A stretch of 64,000 nt of DNA from Algoriphagus antarcticus (GTDB taxonomy: Bacteria; Bacteroidota; Bacteroidia; Cytophagales; Cyclobacteriaceae), in the NCBI RefSeq assembly GCF_002150685.1, contig NZ_MSSW01000010.1, forward strand, positions 62,001 to 126,000, given 5' to 3'. Positions within the stretch are counted from its first letter, which is position 1; every line of letters begins with the position of its first letter. The notes under the pieces were generated by a model. That model had not been told where the DNA came from. It was given only the letters and a program-made list of their open reading frames with translations, and did no database searches. Below, in pieces: positions 53,370 through 62,654 of the stretch. The translations under genes and the position numbers were made by a program.

Positions 53370-54356
53370 ATGCGAGTCACAGCAGTCATCGTTACTTATG
53401 GAGATCGATTTAGATTGGTGAATCAGGTCGTGAATCGCATAATTGAAGAAGGTACTTCCGAAATCTGGATTGTCGATAACGACTCCCTTCCCAACAGTAG
53501 AGTACAGCTGAAAACTCTGGAAAAATCTGATCCAAAATTGAGAGTATTTTACAATTCGGAAAATTTAGGATCATCGGGTGCTTATCATCAGATATTGGAA
53601 TTTGCCTATAAATTAGCTGAGGAACGAATTTTTTGGTTTCTTGACGATGATAATCTACCTCAAAAAGGTGCATTGAATGCATTGATTAATGCTGAAAAAC
53701 AGTTAACAATAGGCGAAAAATCTCCTGTTTTATACAGCTACAGAGGAGATTCTTGGCCAGAAGACCGAAAGGCAGTAAGCGAAGGAATGATCAAAGGCCC
53801 GAAAATCAACAGCTTCTGTGGATTTCACTTAAGTGTATTTTTGAAGAGCAAATTTTCTAGGAAATTAGGATCGGATTCGGCTTCGATCAAGTATCCTGTG
53901 ATCGAAGTAAAGTGGGGACCCTATGGCGGGCTTTTTACTAGAATGAAAAATCTAAAGCAAATTGGCCTGCCCGATAAAAACTTCTTTTTATATGCAGATG
54001 ATCAAGAGTTTACCTTAAGGTTTGTATCTGAAGGCATTCCTCAATACCTAATCTACGAAAGTCAAATTCAAGATTTAGATCAGAGCATCGGATCAGATGG
54101 GGGGTATTTTAGTGCGTCAACTTCAGCAATCAAGCTCTTTTATGGTTTAAGGAATACCACTTACTTATCCAAAAAGATCTCAGATAATCCGGGAATATAT
54201 AATTTGAATAAAATAGTTTTTAAACTTATGATGAGCTTAAATGCAGCAAAAAATTACTTCAGAAATCCAGAACTAGTGAAAGAAAGAATAAGACTTTTCA
54301 AACTGGCTTTTGAAGACGGAGAAAAAGGAATTCTTGGAAAAACCTATCCTAATTAA
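53370..54356 (+). CDS. Glycosyltransferase family 2 (galactofuranosyl/rhamnosyl-like)
   Basis: A 328-residue GT-A protein with VTAVIVTYGDRFRLVNQVV, IWIVDNDS, YNSENLGSSGAYH and FWFLDDDNLP. The D-D-D-N motif and GSSGA are typical of GlfT-like galactofuranosyltransferases, but donor assignment on this basis is weak. It lies right after another GT2 gene and just before asnB. Confidence 0.88.
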   Translation: MRVTAVIVTYGDRFRLVNQVVNRIIEEGTSEIWIVDNDSLPNSRVQLKTLEKSDPKLRVFYNSENLGSSGAYHQILEFAYKLAEERIFWFLDDDNLPQKGALNALINAEKQLTIGEKSPVLYSYRGDSWPEDRKAVSEGMIKGPKINSFCGFHLSVFLKSKFSRKLGSDSASIKYPVIEVKWGPYGGLFTRMKNLKQIGLPDKNFFLYADDQEFTLRFVSEGIPQYLIYESQIQDLDQSIGSDGGYFSASTSAIKLFYGLRNTTYLSKKISDNPGIYNLNKIVFKLMMSLNAAKNYFRNPELVKERIRLFKLAFEDGEKGILGKTYPN

Positions 54357-54359
54357 ACC

Positions 54360-56258
54360 ATGTGCGGAGTAGCTGGATTTGTTGATTTCAAGTGCGGGTC
54401 GGGTTCCAATATCCTATCTAATATGGTTAGTACTTTAAACCATCGTGGTCCTGATGATGAAGGAACTTATCTGGATGAGGTGGACCAATACCAACTTGGA
54501 TTGGGTCATAAAAGACTTTCGATTTTGGACTTGTCGCCTCTGGGGCACCAGCCGATGAAGTACGAAAATTTGGTGATTGTATATAATGGGGAGGTATATA
54601 ATTTTAAGGAAATACGACAAGAACTCGAATCGCTGGGTTATGATTTCCAATCCCAATCTGATACTGAAGTAATCCTTAAATCTTATCATTGCTGGGGTGA
54701 TGAGATGGTATTAAAGCTCAATGGGATGTTTGCGATTATCATGTTTGATAAAGACAAACAAGAACTAACACTATTTAGGGATCGTGCTGGAGTAAAGCCG
54801 TTATATTGGTTTTTTAAGGATGGATTATTCCTTTTCGGAAGTGAGTTGAAAAGCCTATGTACACATCCACGCTTTGAAAGAAAACTCAATTTTAAAGCTT
54901 TAAGCTTATTCCTTCAATTTGGTTATGTCCCTCAGCCACTCAGTATTTATCAAAATACGCACAAGCTGTTCTCCGGTCACTTTTTGAAATTGGATCTAAG
55001 TACTGCTACTATTCGAGAGGAAAAGTATTGGGAGGTGTTTTCTGCCTATGTTTCGGAAAAAAGCACTAAGAAAGAGTCAGAAATTTTAGAGGATCTGGAT
55101 ACACTAATAAGTTCTGCATGTAATTACAGAATGGTCTCGGATGTGCCGGTAGGCGTTTTTCTAAGTGGAGGTTACGATTCTTCTTTAGTGACAGCCATGG
55201 TTCAGAAAGAGTCTTCACAGAAGATCAAGACCTTCACAATTGGATTTGAGGAAGAAAAGTTCAATGAGGCCATTTATGCCAAGCAAGTTGCAGATCACTT
55301 AGGTACCGATCACCACGAATACTTATGTTCGCAGCAAGAAGCACTTAATCTGATCCAAGAGCTTCCTGATATTTGGGATGAGCCCTTTGCAGATTCCTCT
55401 GGCATTCCGACGTATCTGGTAAGTAAACTGGCCAGAAATCAGGTCGTTGTCTCCTTAAGTGCGGATGGTGGAGACGAGCTTTTTGGAGGCTATGAAAAAT
55501 ATCAAAGCGCAGCCAAGTATCTAAATTGGTTTCAAAAATACCCGATCAGAAGTCTAGTTGATCAAGTCATGGAGCCTCTTCGAGATCAGGTAGCGGCAAG
55601 GGTTTTAAGTGAGAGTAAGCTCTATGTATATGATAATTTTCTTAAAACCAAAGACAGCAAAGATTCCATTTCTAACTTGGAGGCTTATCAAAAGTTCTTT
55701 TTTGATAATGAGATCAAGAAGCTTTCAAGCCATTTAGAGCCATCATCACTTTTTTCCGGAGATATTCAACAGCTCAATGCCATCGAAAACCCTCTCGATC
55801 AAATGATGGCTTATGACTATGCCACGTACCAAACTGATGATATTTTGACAAAAGTGGACCGAGCTACTATGGCTCACAGTCTCGAAGGAAGAGAACCACT
55901 TTTAGATTATCGACTGATTGATTATGTAGGGAAAATCCCCACTCAACTGAAGCTGAAAGGAGGAGTCAAAAAGTACCTTTTAAAAGAAATAGCCCATCGT
56001 TATTTGCCAAAATCAATCATGGAAAGGCCAAAAATGGGTTTTAGTGTTCCTTTGGTGACTTGGCTGAAAAATGATTTGAAGTACCTAATTGATGACTTCT
56101 TGAATGAAGCATACATCAAAGATCAAGGGGTTTTTCACTGGGAACAGATCAGTAAAATGGTAAAATTATTTGAAAAGCGAGGAGATATCAATTACGCAAA
56201 TCGAATCTGGAATCTACTTGTATTCCAGATTTGGTACCAAAAGTGGATGAAATCCTAA
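54360..56258 (+). CDS. asnB: Asparagine synthase-type glutamine amidotransferase
   Basis: A 632-residue AsnB-type enzyme. The N-terminal Ntn glutaminase starts with the catalytic Cys2 (MCGVAGFVDF) and has NHRGPDDEGTYL and YNGEVYNFKEIR. The C-terminal synthetase has the PPi-loop FLSGGYDSSLVTAM. It transfers ammonia to a carboxylate activated as an adenylate. Inside this capsule locus an uronic-acid carboxylate is a more natural acceptor than aspartate: homologues in some O-antigen loci are proposed to amidate uronic acids. That role is inferred here from position. Confidence 0.93.
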   Translation: MCGVAGFVDFKCGSGSNILSNMVSTLNHRGPDDEGTYLDEVDQYQLGLGHKRLSILDLSPLGHQPMKYENLVIVYNGEVYNFKEIRQELESLGYDFQSQSDTEVILKSYHCWGDEMVLKLNGMFAIIMFDKDKQELTLFRDRAGVKPLYWFFKDGLFLFGSELKSLCTHPRFERKLNFKALSLFLQFGYVPQPLSIYQNTHKLFSGHFLKLDLSTATIREEKYWEVFSAYVSEKSTKKESEILEDLDTLISSACNYRMVSDVPVGVFLSGGYDSSLVTAMVQKESSQKIKTFTIGFEEEKFNEAIYAKQVADHLGTDHHEYLCSQQEALNLIQELPDIWDEPFADSSGIPTYLVSKLARNQVVVSLSADGGDELFGGYEKYQSAAKYLNWFQKYPIRSLVDQVMEPLRDQVAARVLSESKLYVYDNFLKTKDSKDSISNLEAYQKFFFDNEIKKLSSHLEPSSLFSGDIQQLNAIENPLDQMMAYDYATYQTDDILTKVDRATMAHSLEGREPLLDYRLIDYVGKIPTQLKLKGGVKKYLLKEIAHRYLPKSIMERPKMGFSVPLVTWLKNDLKYLIDDFLNEAYIKDQGVFHWEQISKMVKLFEKRGDINYANRIWNLLVFQIWYQKWMKS

Positions 56259-56996
56259 ATGAATCGCTGGGTAATCTATACCGCACTTTTCGGAGACTAT
56301 GATGATCTGGTTCGGCCTGTCCAAAAGTTCGAAGGGTTCGACTTCGTTTGTTTTACTGATCAGCAGAATCTTCGTTCTGATCTATGGGAAATCAAAATCA
56401 TTGAGTGTACTGAAAAGTCTCCGGTGCTGATGAATCGTCGCATCAAAATGATGCCTCATCAATATTTGCCTGATCATAAGGTAAGTGTATATATTGATTC
56501 AAATCTAAAATTACTGAAGGATTTGAGCGGACTTCTTGAAAATGAACTTTCTGAAAGAAATTTTTTAGTTCCAAAACATTCTATCAGAAACTGTCTTTAC
56601 GAGGAAGCTAAAGAGTGCATAATTTTTCAGAAGTCCGATTATTCAGCTACGATCAAGCAATTAAATCACTATCGAAGTTCGGGTTTTCCAGCCCAGTTTG
56701 GATTATCAGAAAATGGCATTTTGATCCGAAAACATAACGATCCTGAAATTAAAAGTCTGATGGAGCAATGGTGGAAGGAATTTCAAACAGGCAGTGGAAG
56801 AGATCAATTGAGTCTTCCATTCGTATTTTGGAAGAACCATCTTAAACTCCCTTTGATTGGTATAAACTCTAGAGATCAAGTTTATTTTTCTAATCAACCT
56901 CATCGTAAAGAGGAACTTGGGACAATTGCAAAGCTAATGTTATCGATTAAAATTAGATTACGAAGACTCATCTATTCATTTTATTCCTTTCAATGA
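56259..56996 (+). CDS. DUF616/TOD1-like glycosyltransferase-fold protein
   Basis: A 245-residue protein of the DUF616 (TOD1/MUCI70) group. The front MNRWVIYTALFGDYDDLVRP and DFVCFTDQQ are characteristic, and VSVYIDSNLKLL is the metal-binding D-x-N-like stretch. It has a GT-A-like fold but no proven reaction. The gene lies between asnB and the polymerase and overlaps the latter by four bases. It may add a sugar to the repeat unit. Confidence 0.8.
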   Translation: MNRWVIYTALFGDYDDLVRPVQKFEGFDFVCFTDQQNLRSDLWEIKIIECTEKSPVLMNRRIKMMPHQYLPDHKVSVYIDSNLKLLKDLSGLLENELSERNFLVPKHSIRNCLYEEAKECIIFQKSDYSATIKQLNHYRSSGFPAQFGLSENGILIRKHNDPEIKSLMEQWWKEFQTGSGRDQLSLPFVFWKNHLKLPLIGINSRDQVYFSNQPHRKEELGTIAKLMLSIKIRLRRLIYSFYSFQ

Positions 56997-57979
56997 AAAG
57001 GATTTCACTGGATTACAATCTCCTGCTTCTTACCTTCGCTTTCCTAGTTTTGGTTCCTTTAGTGGGGTTTAGGATGTTTGGGTTAGATGCAGATTACTTC
57101 AACTATTATGATCTAATCATCCTCAAAAACAAACTTGATCTTATAACAAAAGAATTTGGATTCAGAGTATTGCTGAGTTTCAATAGTTTGGTTTTTAATG
57201 ATAGTATAGCTGCTTTTTTCTTGACTTTTGCGGTATTGGGGATTTCAATTAAGTTTTATGCTTTTTCGAAATTCTCCCCTATGCCGTTGCTTAGCTTAGT
57301 GCTGTATCTTTTTTCCTATTTCCTTTTGCATGACTATACCCAGATTAGGGCGGGAGTTTCTGCTGGGATTTTTCTACTTGCCATAAATGATCTTTCCGAA
57401 GGAAACCGCTCCACCTATCTGAAAAAAATTGTAGTCGCCTGTCTGTTTCACTGGACGGCTTTGATTTTGATTCCTGTTTATTTCATTATAAGGAAGTTTT
57501 CAATTCAGTTTTTCTTGGTGCTTCCTTTTGTGGGAATTGCCGTTTATCTATCCAAAATAAATATTGAGAGTCTCATAGTCAAATCAATCCAGGACTATCC
57601 TGCTTTGGTATTCTACTACATGTCTCATTCAGGGCACAATTCAGCGATCAATATTTTCAACATGATAAATTTAGCTTTTTTAGGCCTTTTTGTGGGAATA
57701 TATGTGATCATTTCTATGGAAAGGGAGGAATTCACAAAAGTTGAATTAGACTTATTTAAAATCTTTTCCCTTTCTCTATTTTCGTTCTATTTTTTTGCGA
57801 TTCTCAATAAGCCAGTTATAGCCTTTCGATTATTTGAATACCTTAATATCGTACTGCTTTTATTAATTCCATCGATTGTATTGAAGTTCAAGCAGTGGTA
57901 TTTGCCTTCGATTTTCTTCATTGCTTTTTTCATGGTTTATTTCTATCATTTGATAGTTAATGTTCGGGTAATTCCTTAA
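56993..57979 (+). CDS. EpsG/Wzy-type polysaccharide polymerase
   Basis: A 328-residue protein with about ten membrane helices, resembling the EpsG family. The EpsG-type motif is GLDADYFNYYDLI followed by KEFGFRVLL; RAGVSAGIFLLAINDL lies in the large loop. It is the only plausible Wzy in the window and matches the Wzx/Wzz neighbours, so polymerisation of repeat units in the periplasm is the expected role. It overlaps the DUF616 gene by four bases. Confidence 0.82.
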   Translation: MKRISLDYNLLLLTFAFLVLVPLVGFRMFGLDADYFNYYDLIILKNKLDLITKEFGFRVLLSFNSLVFNDSIAAFFLTFAVLGISIKFYAFSKFSPMPLLSLVLYLFSYFLLHDYTQIRAGVSAGIFLLAINDLSEGNRSTYLKKIVVACLFHWTALILIPVYFIIRKFSIQFFLVLPFVGIAVYLSKINIESLIVKSIQDYPALVFYYMSHSGHNSAINIFNMINLAFLGLFVGIYVIISMEREEFTKVELDLFKIFSLSLFSFYFFAILNKPVIAFRLFEYLNIVLLLLIPSIVLKFKQWYLPSIFFIAFFMVYFYHLIVNVRVIP

Positions 57980-57982
57980 TAC

Positions 57983-58867
57983 ATGGAATATAAAGTAGAT
58001 TTAGTTGTTGTAACTTACTACCCTGATCGAGAGCTTTTGAAAAAATCCCTTCAAAGCTTAATAGGCCAAGTAAGAAAAGTCTTTTTGATCAGTAATAATG
58101 ATGATGATTTTTCTGATTGGGGAATGGATTTGATCCACATCAATCTCAATGACAACATAGGAATTGCAGCCGCACAAAATCAAGGGATAGAAATAGCAAT
58201 GGCTAATGGTGTTGACCTTGTTTTGACTTCAGATCAGGATACAATCTATCCGGAAAGCTATGTGACCGATATGCTTAATGCGTATCAAATTTTACTGAAC
58301 AGAGGACTTAAAATTGGGGCCATTAGTCCTGTATTTCGAGATGCCAAACATGAAGAAAAGATTCATCCTATGGTGAAGTTTGGCAAATTTGGACTTAAAA
58401 AATTCTTTTCAGAAAGTGAGCCTCAAGCAGTTTCTCATGTGATTTCTTCAGGGATGTTGCTTAATAGTAAGGCTCTTCTAGAAATAGGTCTAATGAAAGA
58501 ATCCTTTTTTATCGACTGGGTGGATACCGAATGGTGTTGGAGAGCAACTTCATTTGACTATTCGATTTATCAGATACCAGAAATTTGTATTTCGCATTCT
58601 CTGGGATTAAAGTCCAAGGATTTAGTATTCTTTTCTGTCACCTCACACAGCTATATTAGAGAATACTACAAATTACGAAACGCAATGTTATTGCTTAAAA
58701 ATCGAAATTATCACCAGTTGGGGAAAATGAACTATTTGGCTATTTTTCTTCTTAAAAACACTTTGATTAATATGATGAAAAGCTTCAAAGACATCCGTTT
58801 TTTTCAAGCTATCAAATATTCTTTTTTACATGGAATTCAGAAAGAGGAAGGAGGTTTTGAGTTTTGA
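57983..58867 (+). CDS. Glycosyltransferase family 2 (rhamnosyltransferase-like)
   Basis: A 294-residue GT-A protein with VDLVVVTYYPDRELLKKSLQ, NNDDDFSDWG and NIGIAAAQNQGIEIAM, and LTSDQDTIYPESYV as the D-Q-D-T motif. The arrangement is typical of RfbF/WbbL-like rhamnosyltransferases. It overlaps the following gene by four bases. Confidence 0.9.
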   Translation: MEYKVDLVVVTYYPDRELLKKSLQSLIGQVRKVFLISNNDDDFSDWGMDLIHINLNDNIGIAAAQNQGIEIAMANGVDLVLTSDQDTIYPESYVTDMLNAYQILLNRGLKIGAISPVFRDAKHEEKIHPMVKFGKFGLKKFFSESEPQAVSHVISSGMLLNSKALLEIGLMKESFFIDWVDTEWCWRATSFDYSIYQIPEICISHSLGLKSKDLVFFSVTSHSYIREYYKLRNAMLLLKNRNYHQLGKMNYLAIFLLKNTLINMMKSFKDIRFFQAIKYSFLHGIQKEEGGFEF

Positions 58868-59706
58868 GCAAGATAGAAATTATTGAAATTTTGCTTCCGA
58901 CTTTCAATGGAAGCAGCTATTTGGAAGTCCAGTTAGAGTCTATTTTTGAGCAAACTAATCAGGACTGGAAGCTTTTGATTAGAGATGATGGATCTACAGA
59001 CGAGACCGTTTCTATAATTGAAAAGTGGCAATTTAACTATCCTGAAAAAATTAACATCATTTTGGATGGGCAGAATAGATTAGGAGCAAGTGGAAGTTTT
59101 TCCAAATTGATGGAATATTCAAGTGCTTCCTATGTTATGTTATGTGATCAAGATGATTTTTGGCTACCTCTAAAGGTAGAGAAAAGTTTAAATCGTCTTT
59201 TGAAAGCTGAAACAGAATTTGGAAAGCAAACTCCAATAATGATCTGTTCAGACTTGGAAGTGGTGGATGAACACTTGAATCCGATTAGTCGGTCATTCTG
59301 GAAAGATCGCAAAGATGACCCATCTATTTTGGACGACTTCGAAAAACTAATAGCACATAGTGTAGTGACTGGAAATACCATTATGCTAAATAGAGCAGGA
59401 ATAAATGTTTCTGCACCGATTAAGACTAATTTTTTTCTGCATGATCAGTGGATATCGATAAATGTAGCTAGGTATGGTAAGGTGATTTTTATAAATGAAC
59501 CTTTGCTTAAGTATAGACAACATACTTCGAACGTATTGGGTTCGTTTAAGCTTAATAAGAGGTATCTGATAAAAAAAGTGAAATCAATACCCTATTACAT
59601 TAGGTCTTGGAACAAGCTAAAAAAGGAACTTGAGATGGACTTTTCACTTCGAAAAGTGGTCTTTTTCAAATTAAATTATAATTGGAATAAAATTTTTAAT
59701 GATTAA
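58864..59706 (+). CDS. Glycosyltransferase family 2
   Basis: A 280-residue GT-A protein that starts with TTG overlapping the preceding stop (TTGA). It has EILLPTFNGSSYLEVQLES, IRDDGSTDETVSII and LCDQDDFWLPLKVEK (the D-Q-D-D-F-W motif) and is related in pattern to the gene at 52371. Donor unknown. It overlaps the DUF1972 gene by eight bases. Confidence 0.9.
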   Translation: MSKIEIIEILLPTFNGSSYLEVQLESIFEQTNQDWKLLIRDDGSTDETVSIIEKWQFNYPEKINIILDGQNRLGASGSFSKLMEYSSASYVMLCDQDDFWLPLKVEKSLNRLLKAETEFGKQTPIMICSDLEVVDEHLNPISRSFWKDRKDDPSILDDFEKLIAHSVVTGNTIMLNRAGINVSAPIKTNFFLHDQWISINVARYGKVIFINEPLLKYRQHTSNVLGSFKLNKRYLIKKVKSIPYYIRSWNKLKKELEMDFSLRKVVFFKLNYNWNKIFND

Positions 59707-60787
59707 GAAAAAGCTTGCCATAGTAGGCATAGTAGGGGTTCCGGCTAACTACGGAGGGTTTGAGACTTTAGTAGAATATCTACTAGAACTACTTCCTAAA
59801 TTTTACGACATTACTATTTATTGCCAAAGTCAGAGTTATCCGAAAAAGATGGATACCTATAAAGGGGCAAAGCTTGAGTACTTGAATTTGAAAGCAAACG
59901 GAGTTCAAAGTGTAATCTATGATTCTGTTTCACTTTGGAAGTCCATTACAGGATTTGATTACATCCTGATCTTAGGCGTTTCTGGCGCTATTACTATCCC
60001 AATGATACGGCCTTTTACCAAAGCTAAAATAGTCACACATATAGATGGTCTAGAATGGAGGCGGGATAAATGGGGACCTTTTGCTAAGCGATTCTTGAAG
60101 TTTTCGGAGTCATTGGCGGTTAAGTATTCTGATGCTGTTATTTCAGATAATAAGCACATATATGATTACGTCAAGAAGGAATATGAAAAAAGCTCTCATT
60201 TGATAGCCTATGGTGCAAATCATGCGAACTATGTGAATCCAATTCCCTATAAGAAGAAATATGCATTTATCACTTCCCCATATATTTTCACAGTCTGCCG
60301 TATTGAGCCTGAAAATAATATAGAAACGCAGCTCAGGGTTTTCTCAGAGAATGAGCTTTCTATTCCATATGTAATCGTAGGAAACTGGAGCGCCAGTGAG
60401 TATGGGATGAAGTTGTATGAAAAGTACTCTACCAAGAAGAATGTGATCTTATACAATCCTATCTATGCCAGTGAAGAACTAAATGTATTAAGATCAAATT
60501 GTCATTACTATCTACATGGGCACAGTGCCGGGGGGACAAATCCATCTTTAGTAGAAGCCATGTACTTAGGTCTTCCTATTATTGCCTTTGGAGTGAATTA
60601 CAACAGAGAGACAACTTTCAATCAGGCAATATATTTCAATGATTCAAATGAATTGCTTGAGCAAATAATAAGACTGGAAGAATTTGACAGAGAGTCAATG
60701 TCCAGAGATATGTACAAGCTTGCCCGTAAAAATTACTCTTGGAAAGCGATAAATAAGAAGTACGTCAAGATGCTGAAATCTCTTTGA
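59699..60787 (+). CDS. GT4 family glycosyltransferase with DUF1972 N-terminal domain (Cps2T/WchF-like)
   Basis: A 362-residue GT-B enzyme. The N-terminal DUF1972 domain is recognisable by AIVGIVGVPANYGGFETLVE and the C-terminal GT4 domain by GHSAGGTNPSLVEAMYLGLP. The closest characterised group is the beta-1,4-rhamnosyltransferase Cps2T/WchF. It probably adds a rhamnose early in the repeat unit, which would require dTDP-rhamnose synthesis elsewhere. It overlaps its neighbours by eight and four bases. Confidence 0.88.
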   Translation: MIKKKLAIVGIVGVPANYGGFETLVEYLLELLPKFYDITIYCQSQSYPKKMDTYKGAKLEYLNLKANGVQSVIYDSVSLWKSITGFDYILILGVSGAITIPMIRPFTKAKIVTHIDGLEWRRDKWGPFAKRFLKFSESLAVKYSDAVISDNKHIYDYVKKEYEKSSHLIAYGANHANYVNPIPYKKKYAFITSPYIFTVCRIEPENNIETQLRVFSENELSIPYVIVGNWSASEYGMKLYEKYSTKKNVILYNPIYASEELNVLRSNCHYYLHGHSAGGTNPSLVEAMYLGLPIIAFGVNYNRETTFNQAIYFNDSNELLEQIIRLEEFDRESMSRDMYKLARKNYSWKAINKKYVKMLKSL

Positions 60788-62469
60788 AATTGACTGATTA
60801 CTTCTTTGCAAGTAGTTGCGCTTTGGCATTGCTTTTATCTACTGCAGCTTTCTCTCAAACTGTTCCAGCGGGTTTTCCTGTATTGGAAGAAAGTCTAAGA
60901 CGGCAGCAATTATTAGGAGTAGAGGAACTTAAGGATTTCTCCTTTGGATTAAGACCAATAGTGAAGTTGAAGCAGAATCGTTTTACCTCCTTAGACGATA
61001 CTTTACCCATTAAAGAAAAGAAGGTTCATTTAGAGCTCCTACCAGTGTTGAGCACTACTGTTTATAACTCCAATAGACCTTATGGCTGGGGTAATTTTAG
61101 TATGATGAATAGCGTCGGAATACAATCACTTCTTTCTCCGGGTGTATATGGAAATTTACTTTTTTTAAAGTTTCAGTTTAGACCTGAATATATAGCCAGC
61201 CAAAATAAACGGTATCAGGGATTTAAAGATAGCTTTGACGATCAAATAATTAATAATCGATTTAGACTTTGGAATTTTGGAGATTCACCCGAAAGATTTT
61301 CAAAAGATTATAACTCTTTTGCATGGTGGGGACAATCGTACATAAGTTTAAATGCTGGACCGATTGAGCTAGGGGCAAGTACCCAGAATATATGGTGGGG
61401 GCCAGGACAATTCAATGCATTGATATTTAGCAATAATGCGAGAGGAATGAAGCATTTATATCTCAGAACCAGTCGTCCTGCAAATATTTTTATCGGAAAA
61501 TTGGAATCTGAGATAATAGTAGGACGGGCGGAAGATTCTGGGATTTTACCCTCTCAGAATCAATTTCTTAATCAAGCTTATGCGCGTCCCTTTTCAGGTG
61601 ACTGGCGGTATGTCAGTGGTATAAATATTTTATTCCAGCCTGTGTTTCTGCCAGGTTTTTTTCTTGGATTTAGTAGGACTTTCCAACAGTATAACGATAT
61701 GGTTGAGAAATCTTTTAGAGGGAGATTTCCTATTTTTGAAAGTTTTCAAAAGAAAAAACTTTTCACGAATGAAAATTCAGTTGAATATGACGGTAACGAG
61801 CAGGATCAGCAGGCAGCCTTGTCAATTAGGTATTTTAATTCCAAAGCAAATGTTGAATTGTATGCGGAATATGGAAGGAGGGATCATAGTTATGATTGGA
61901 GAGAATTTATTTTAAATCCAGAGCATGCACGAGCCTATTTATTTGGTTTTTCCAAATTCATAAAGACCAGTAAAGAGAACGTTTTTTATCAAGTAAGAGG
62001 GGAGATAGTCCACCAGCAGGAATCCATTAACCGATACATCAGGTATGAATTTTTGAATTCTTTCAATGCAAGTTGGCATACTCACTACCAGGTGAGGGGA
62101 TTTAGCAATGAGGGACAGTCAATGGGGGTAGGAATTGGAGTTGGAGGAAATGTCCAGATGTTGGAGTTTTCTAGAATTTATAAACTGAACAAAGTTGGAC
62201 TTTTGATTCAGAGGCTAGAAAACCAACAAGATTTTTATTATGGATCGCTTGCAGGTAATGCGGATAAAAAACCTTGGGTTGACTTCAGTGCTGGCCTACT
62301 CTGGGATCACCAGTGGGATAGATTTATAGTGAGTAGTAAAGCTCAGGTAATCCAAGGTAATAATTACCAATGGGAGAATTCTTCTGGATCAACTGCTGAT
62401 TTCCCCCAAGGAAAGAAACTTTGGACCTTCTCTTCCACATTGAGTCTAATCTACCAGCTTCACCCATAG
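60784..62469 (+). CDS. Wzi-family capsule assembly outer-membrane protein
   Basis: A 561-residue protein starting with TTG. It has a signal peptide (LKLTDYFFASSCALALLLST ... FSQ) and belongs to the capsule assembly Wzi family. Its barrel strands are visible in GWGNFSMMNSVGIQSLLSPG, and TQNIWWGPGQFNALIFSNNA is the family's most conserved motif. Wzi holds the capsule on the cell surface in enterobacteria. In Bacteroidota it marks surface polysaccharide loci and supports a cell-attached product. Its start overlaps the stop of the glycosyltransferase gene by four bases, and it ends the run of overlapping genes. Confidence 0.9.
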   Translation: MKLTDYFFASSCALALLLSTAAFSQTVPAGFPVLEESLRRQQLLGVEELKDFSFGLRPIVKLKQNRFTSLDDTLPIKEKKVHLELLPVLSTTVYNSNRPYGWGNFSMMNSVGIQSLLSPGVYGNLLFLKFQFRPEYIASQNKRYQGFKDSFDDQIINNRFRLWNFGDSPERFSKDYNSFAWWGQSYISLNAGPIELGASTQNIWWGPGQFNALIFSNNARGMKHLYLRTSRPANIFIGKLESEIIVGRAEDSGILPSQNQFLNQAYARPFSGDWRYVSGINILFQPVFLPGFFLGFSRTFQQYNDMVEKSFRGRFPIFESFQKKKLFTNENSVEYDGNEQDQQAALSIRYFNSKANVELYAEYGRRDHSYDWREFILNPEHARAYLFGFSKFIKTSKENVFYQVRGEIVHQQESINRYIRYEFLNSFNASWHTHYQVRGFSNEGQSMGVGIGVGGNVQMLEFSRIYKLNKVGLLIQRLENQQDFYYGSLAGNADKKPWVDFSAGLLWDHQWDRFIVSSKAQVIQGNNYQWENSSGSTADFPQGKKLWTFSSTLSLIYQLHP

Positions 62470-62506
62470 AATATACAGGTAAAATTAAAAAACACTCAAA
62501 TTCTGT

Positions 62507-62514
62507 TACTTTTG
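62507..62514 (+). promoter_or_regulatory. Promoter -7 element before the UDP-HexNAc dehydrogenase gene
   Basis: TACTTTTG followed by C matches TANNTTTG. It stands immediately upstream of a second -7-like element inside the inverted repeat (62531-62538), so two tandem start sites are possible. Confidence 0.5.
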
Positions 62515-62523
62515 CGCTCTATT

Positions 62524-62548
62524 AAATGAGTAACTTTGGTACTCATTT
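62524..62548 (+). promoter_or_regulatory. Inverted repeat AAATGAGTA-N7-TACTCATTT with central promoter element
   Basis: The two nine-base arms (62524-62532 and 62540-62548) are perfect reverse complements. The spacer ACTTTGG provides TAACTTTG (62531-62538), an exact TANNTTTG. The core ATGAGTA-x-CTTTG-x-TACTCA is identical in 18 of 20 positions to 36822-36841. Confidence 0.65.
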
Positions 62549-62569
62549 CAAGGGAAAATTAAGCATAGT

Positions 62570-62623
62570 GAGTTTCGAGGGTGTTTTTCAAACTCAATTG
62601 CCTCACAAACAGAATTTTGAGGC
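62570..62623 (+). promoter_or_regulatory. Leader hairpins before the UDP-HexNAc dehydrogenase gene
   Basis: GAGTTT/AAACTC (62570-62595) and GCCTCA/TGAGGC (62600-62623, extendable inward by A-T pairs) form two successive hairpins in a leader of about 195 bases. The second is followed by TTT, a weak terminator-like arrangement. This would suit attenuation. Confidence 0.4.
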
Positions 62624-62654
62624 TTTCCCTAGGAATAAAGCTAAGTTCTTGGGG

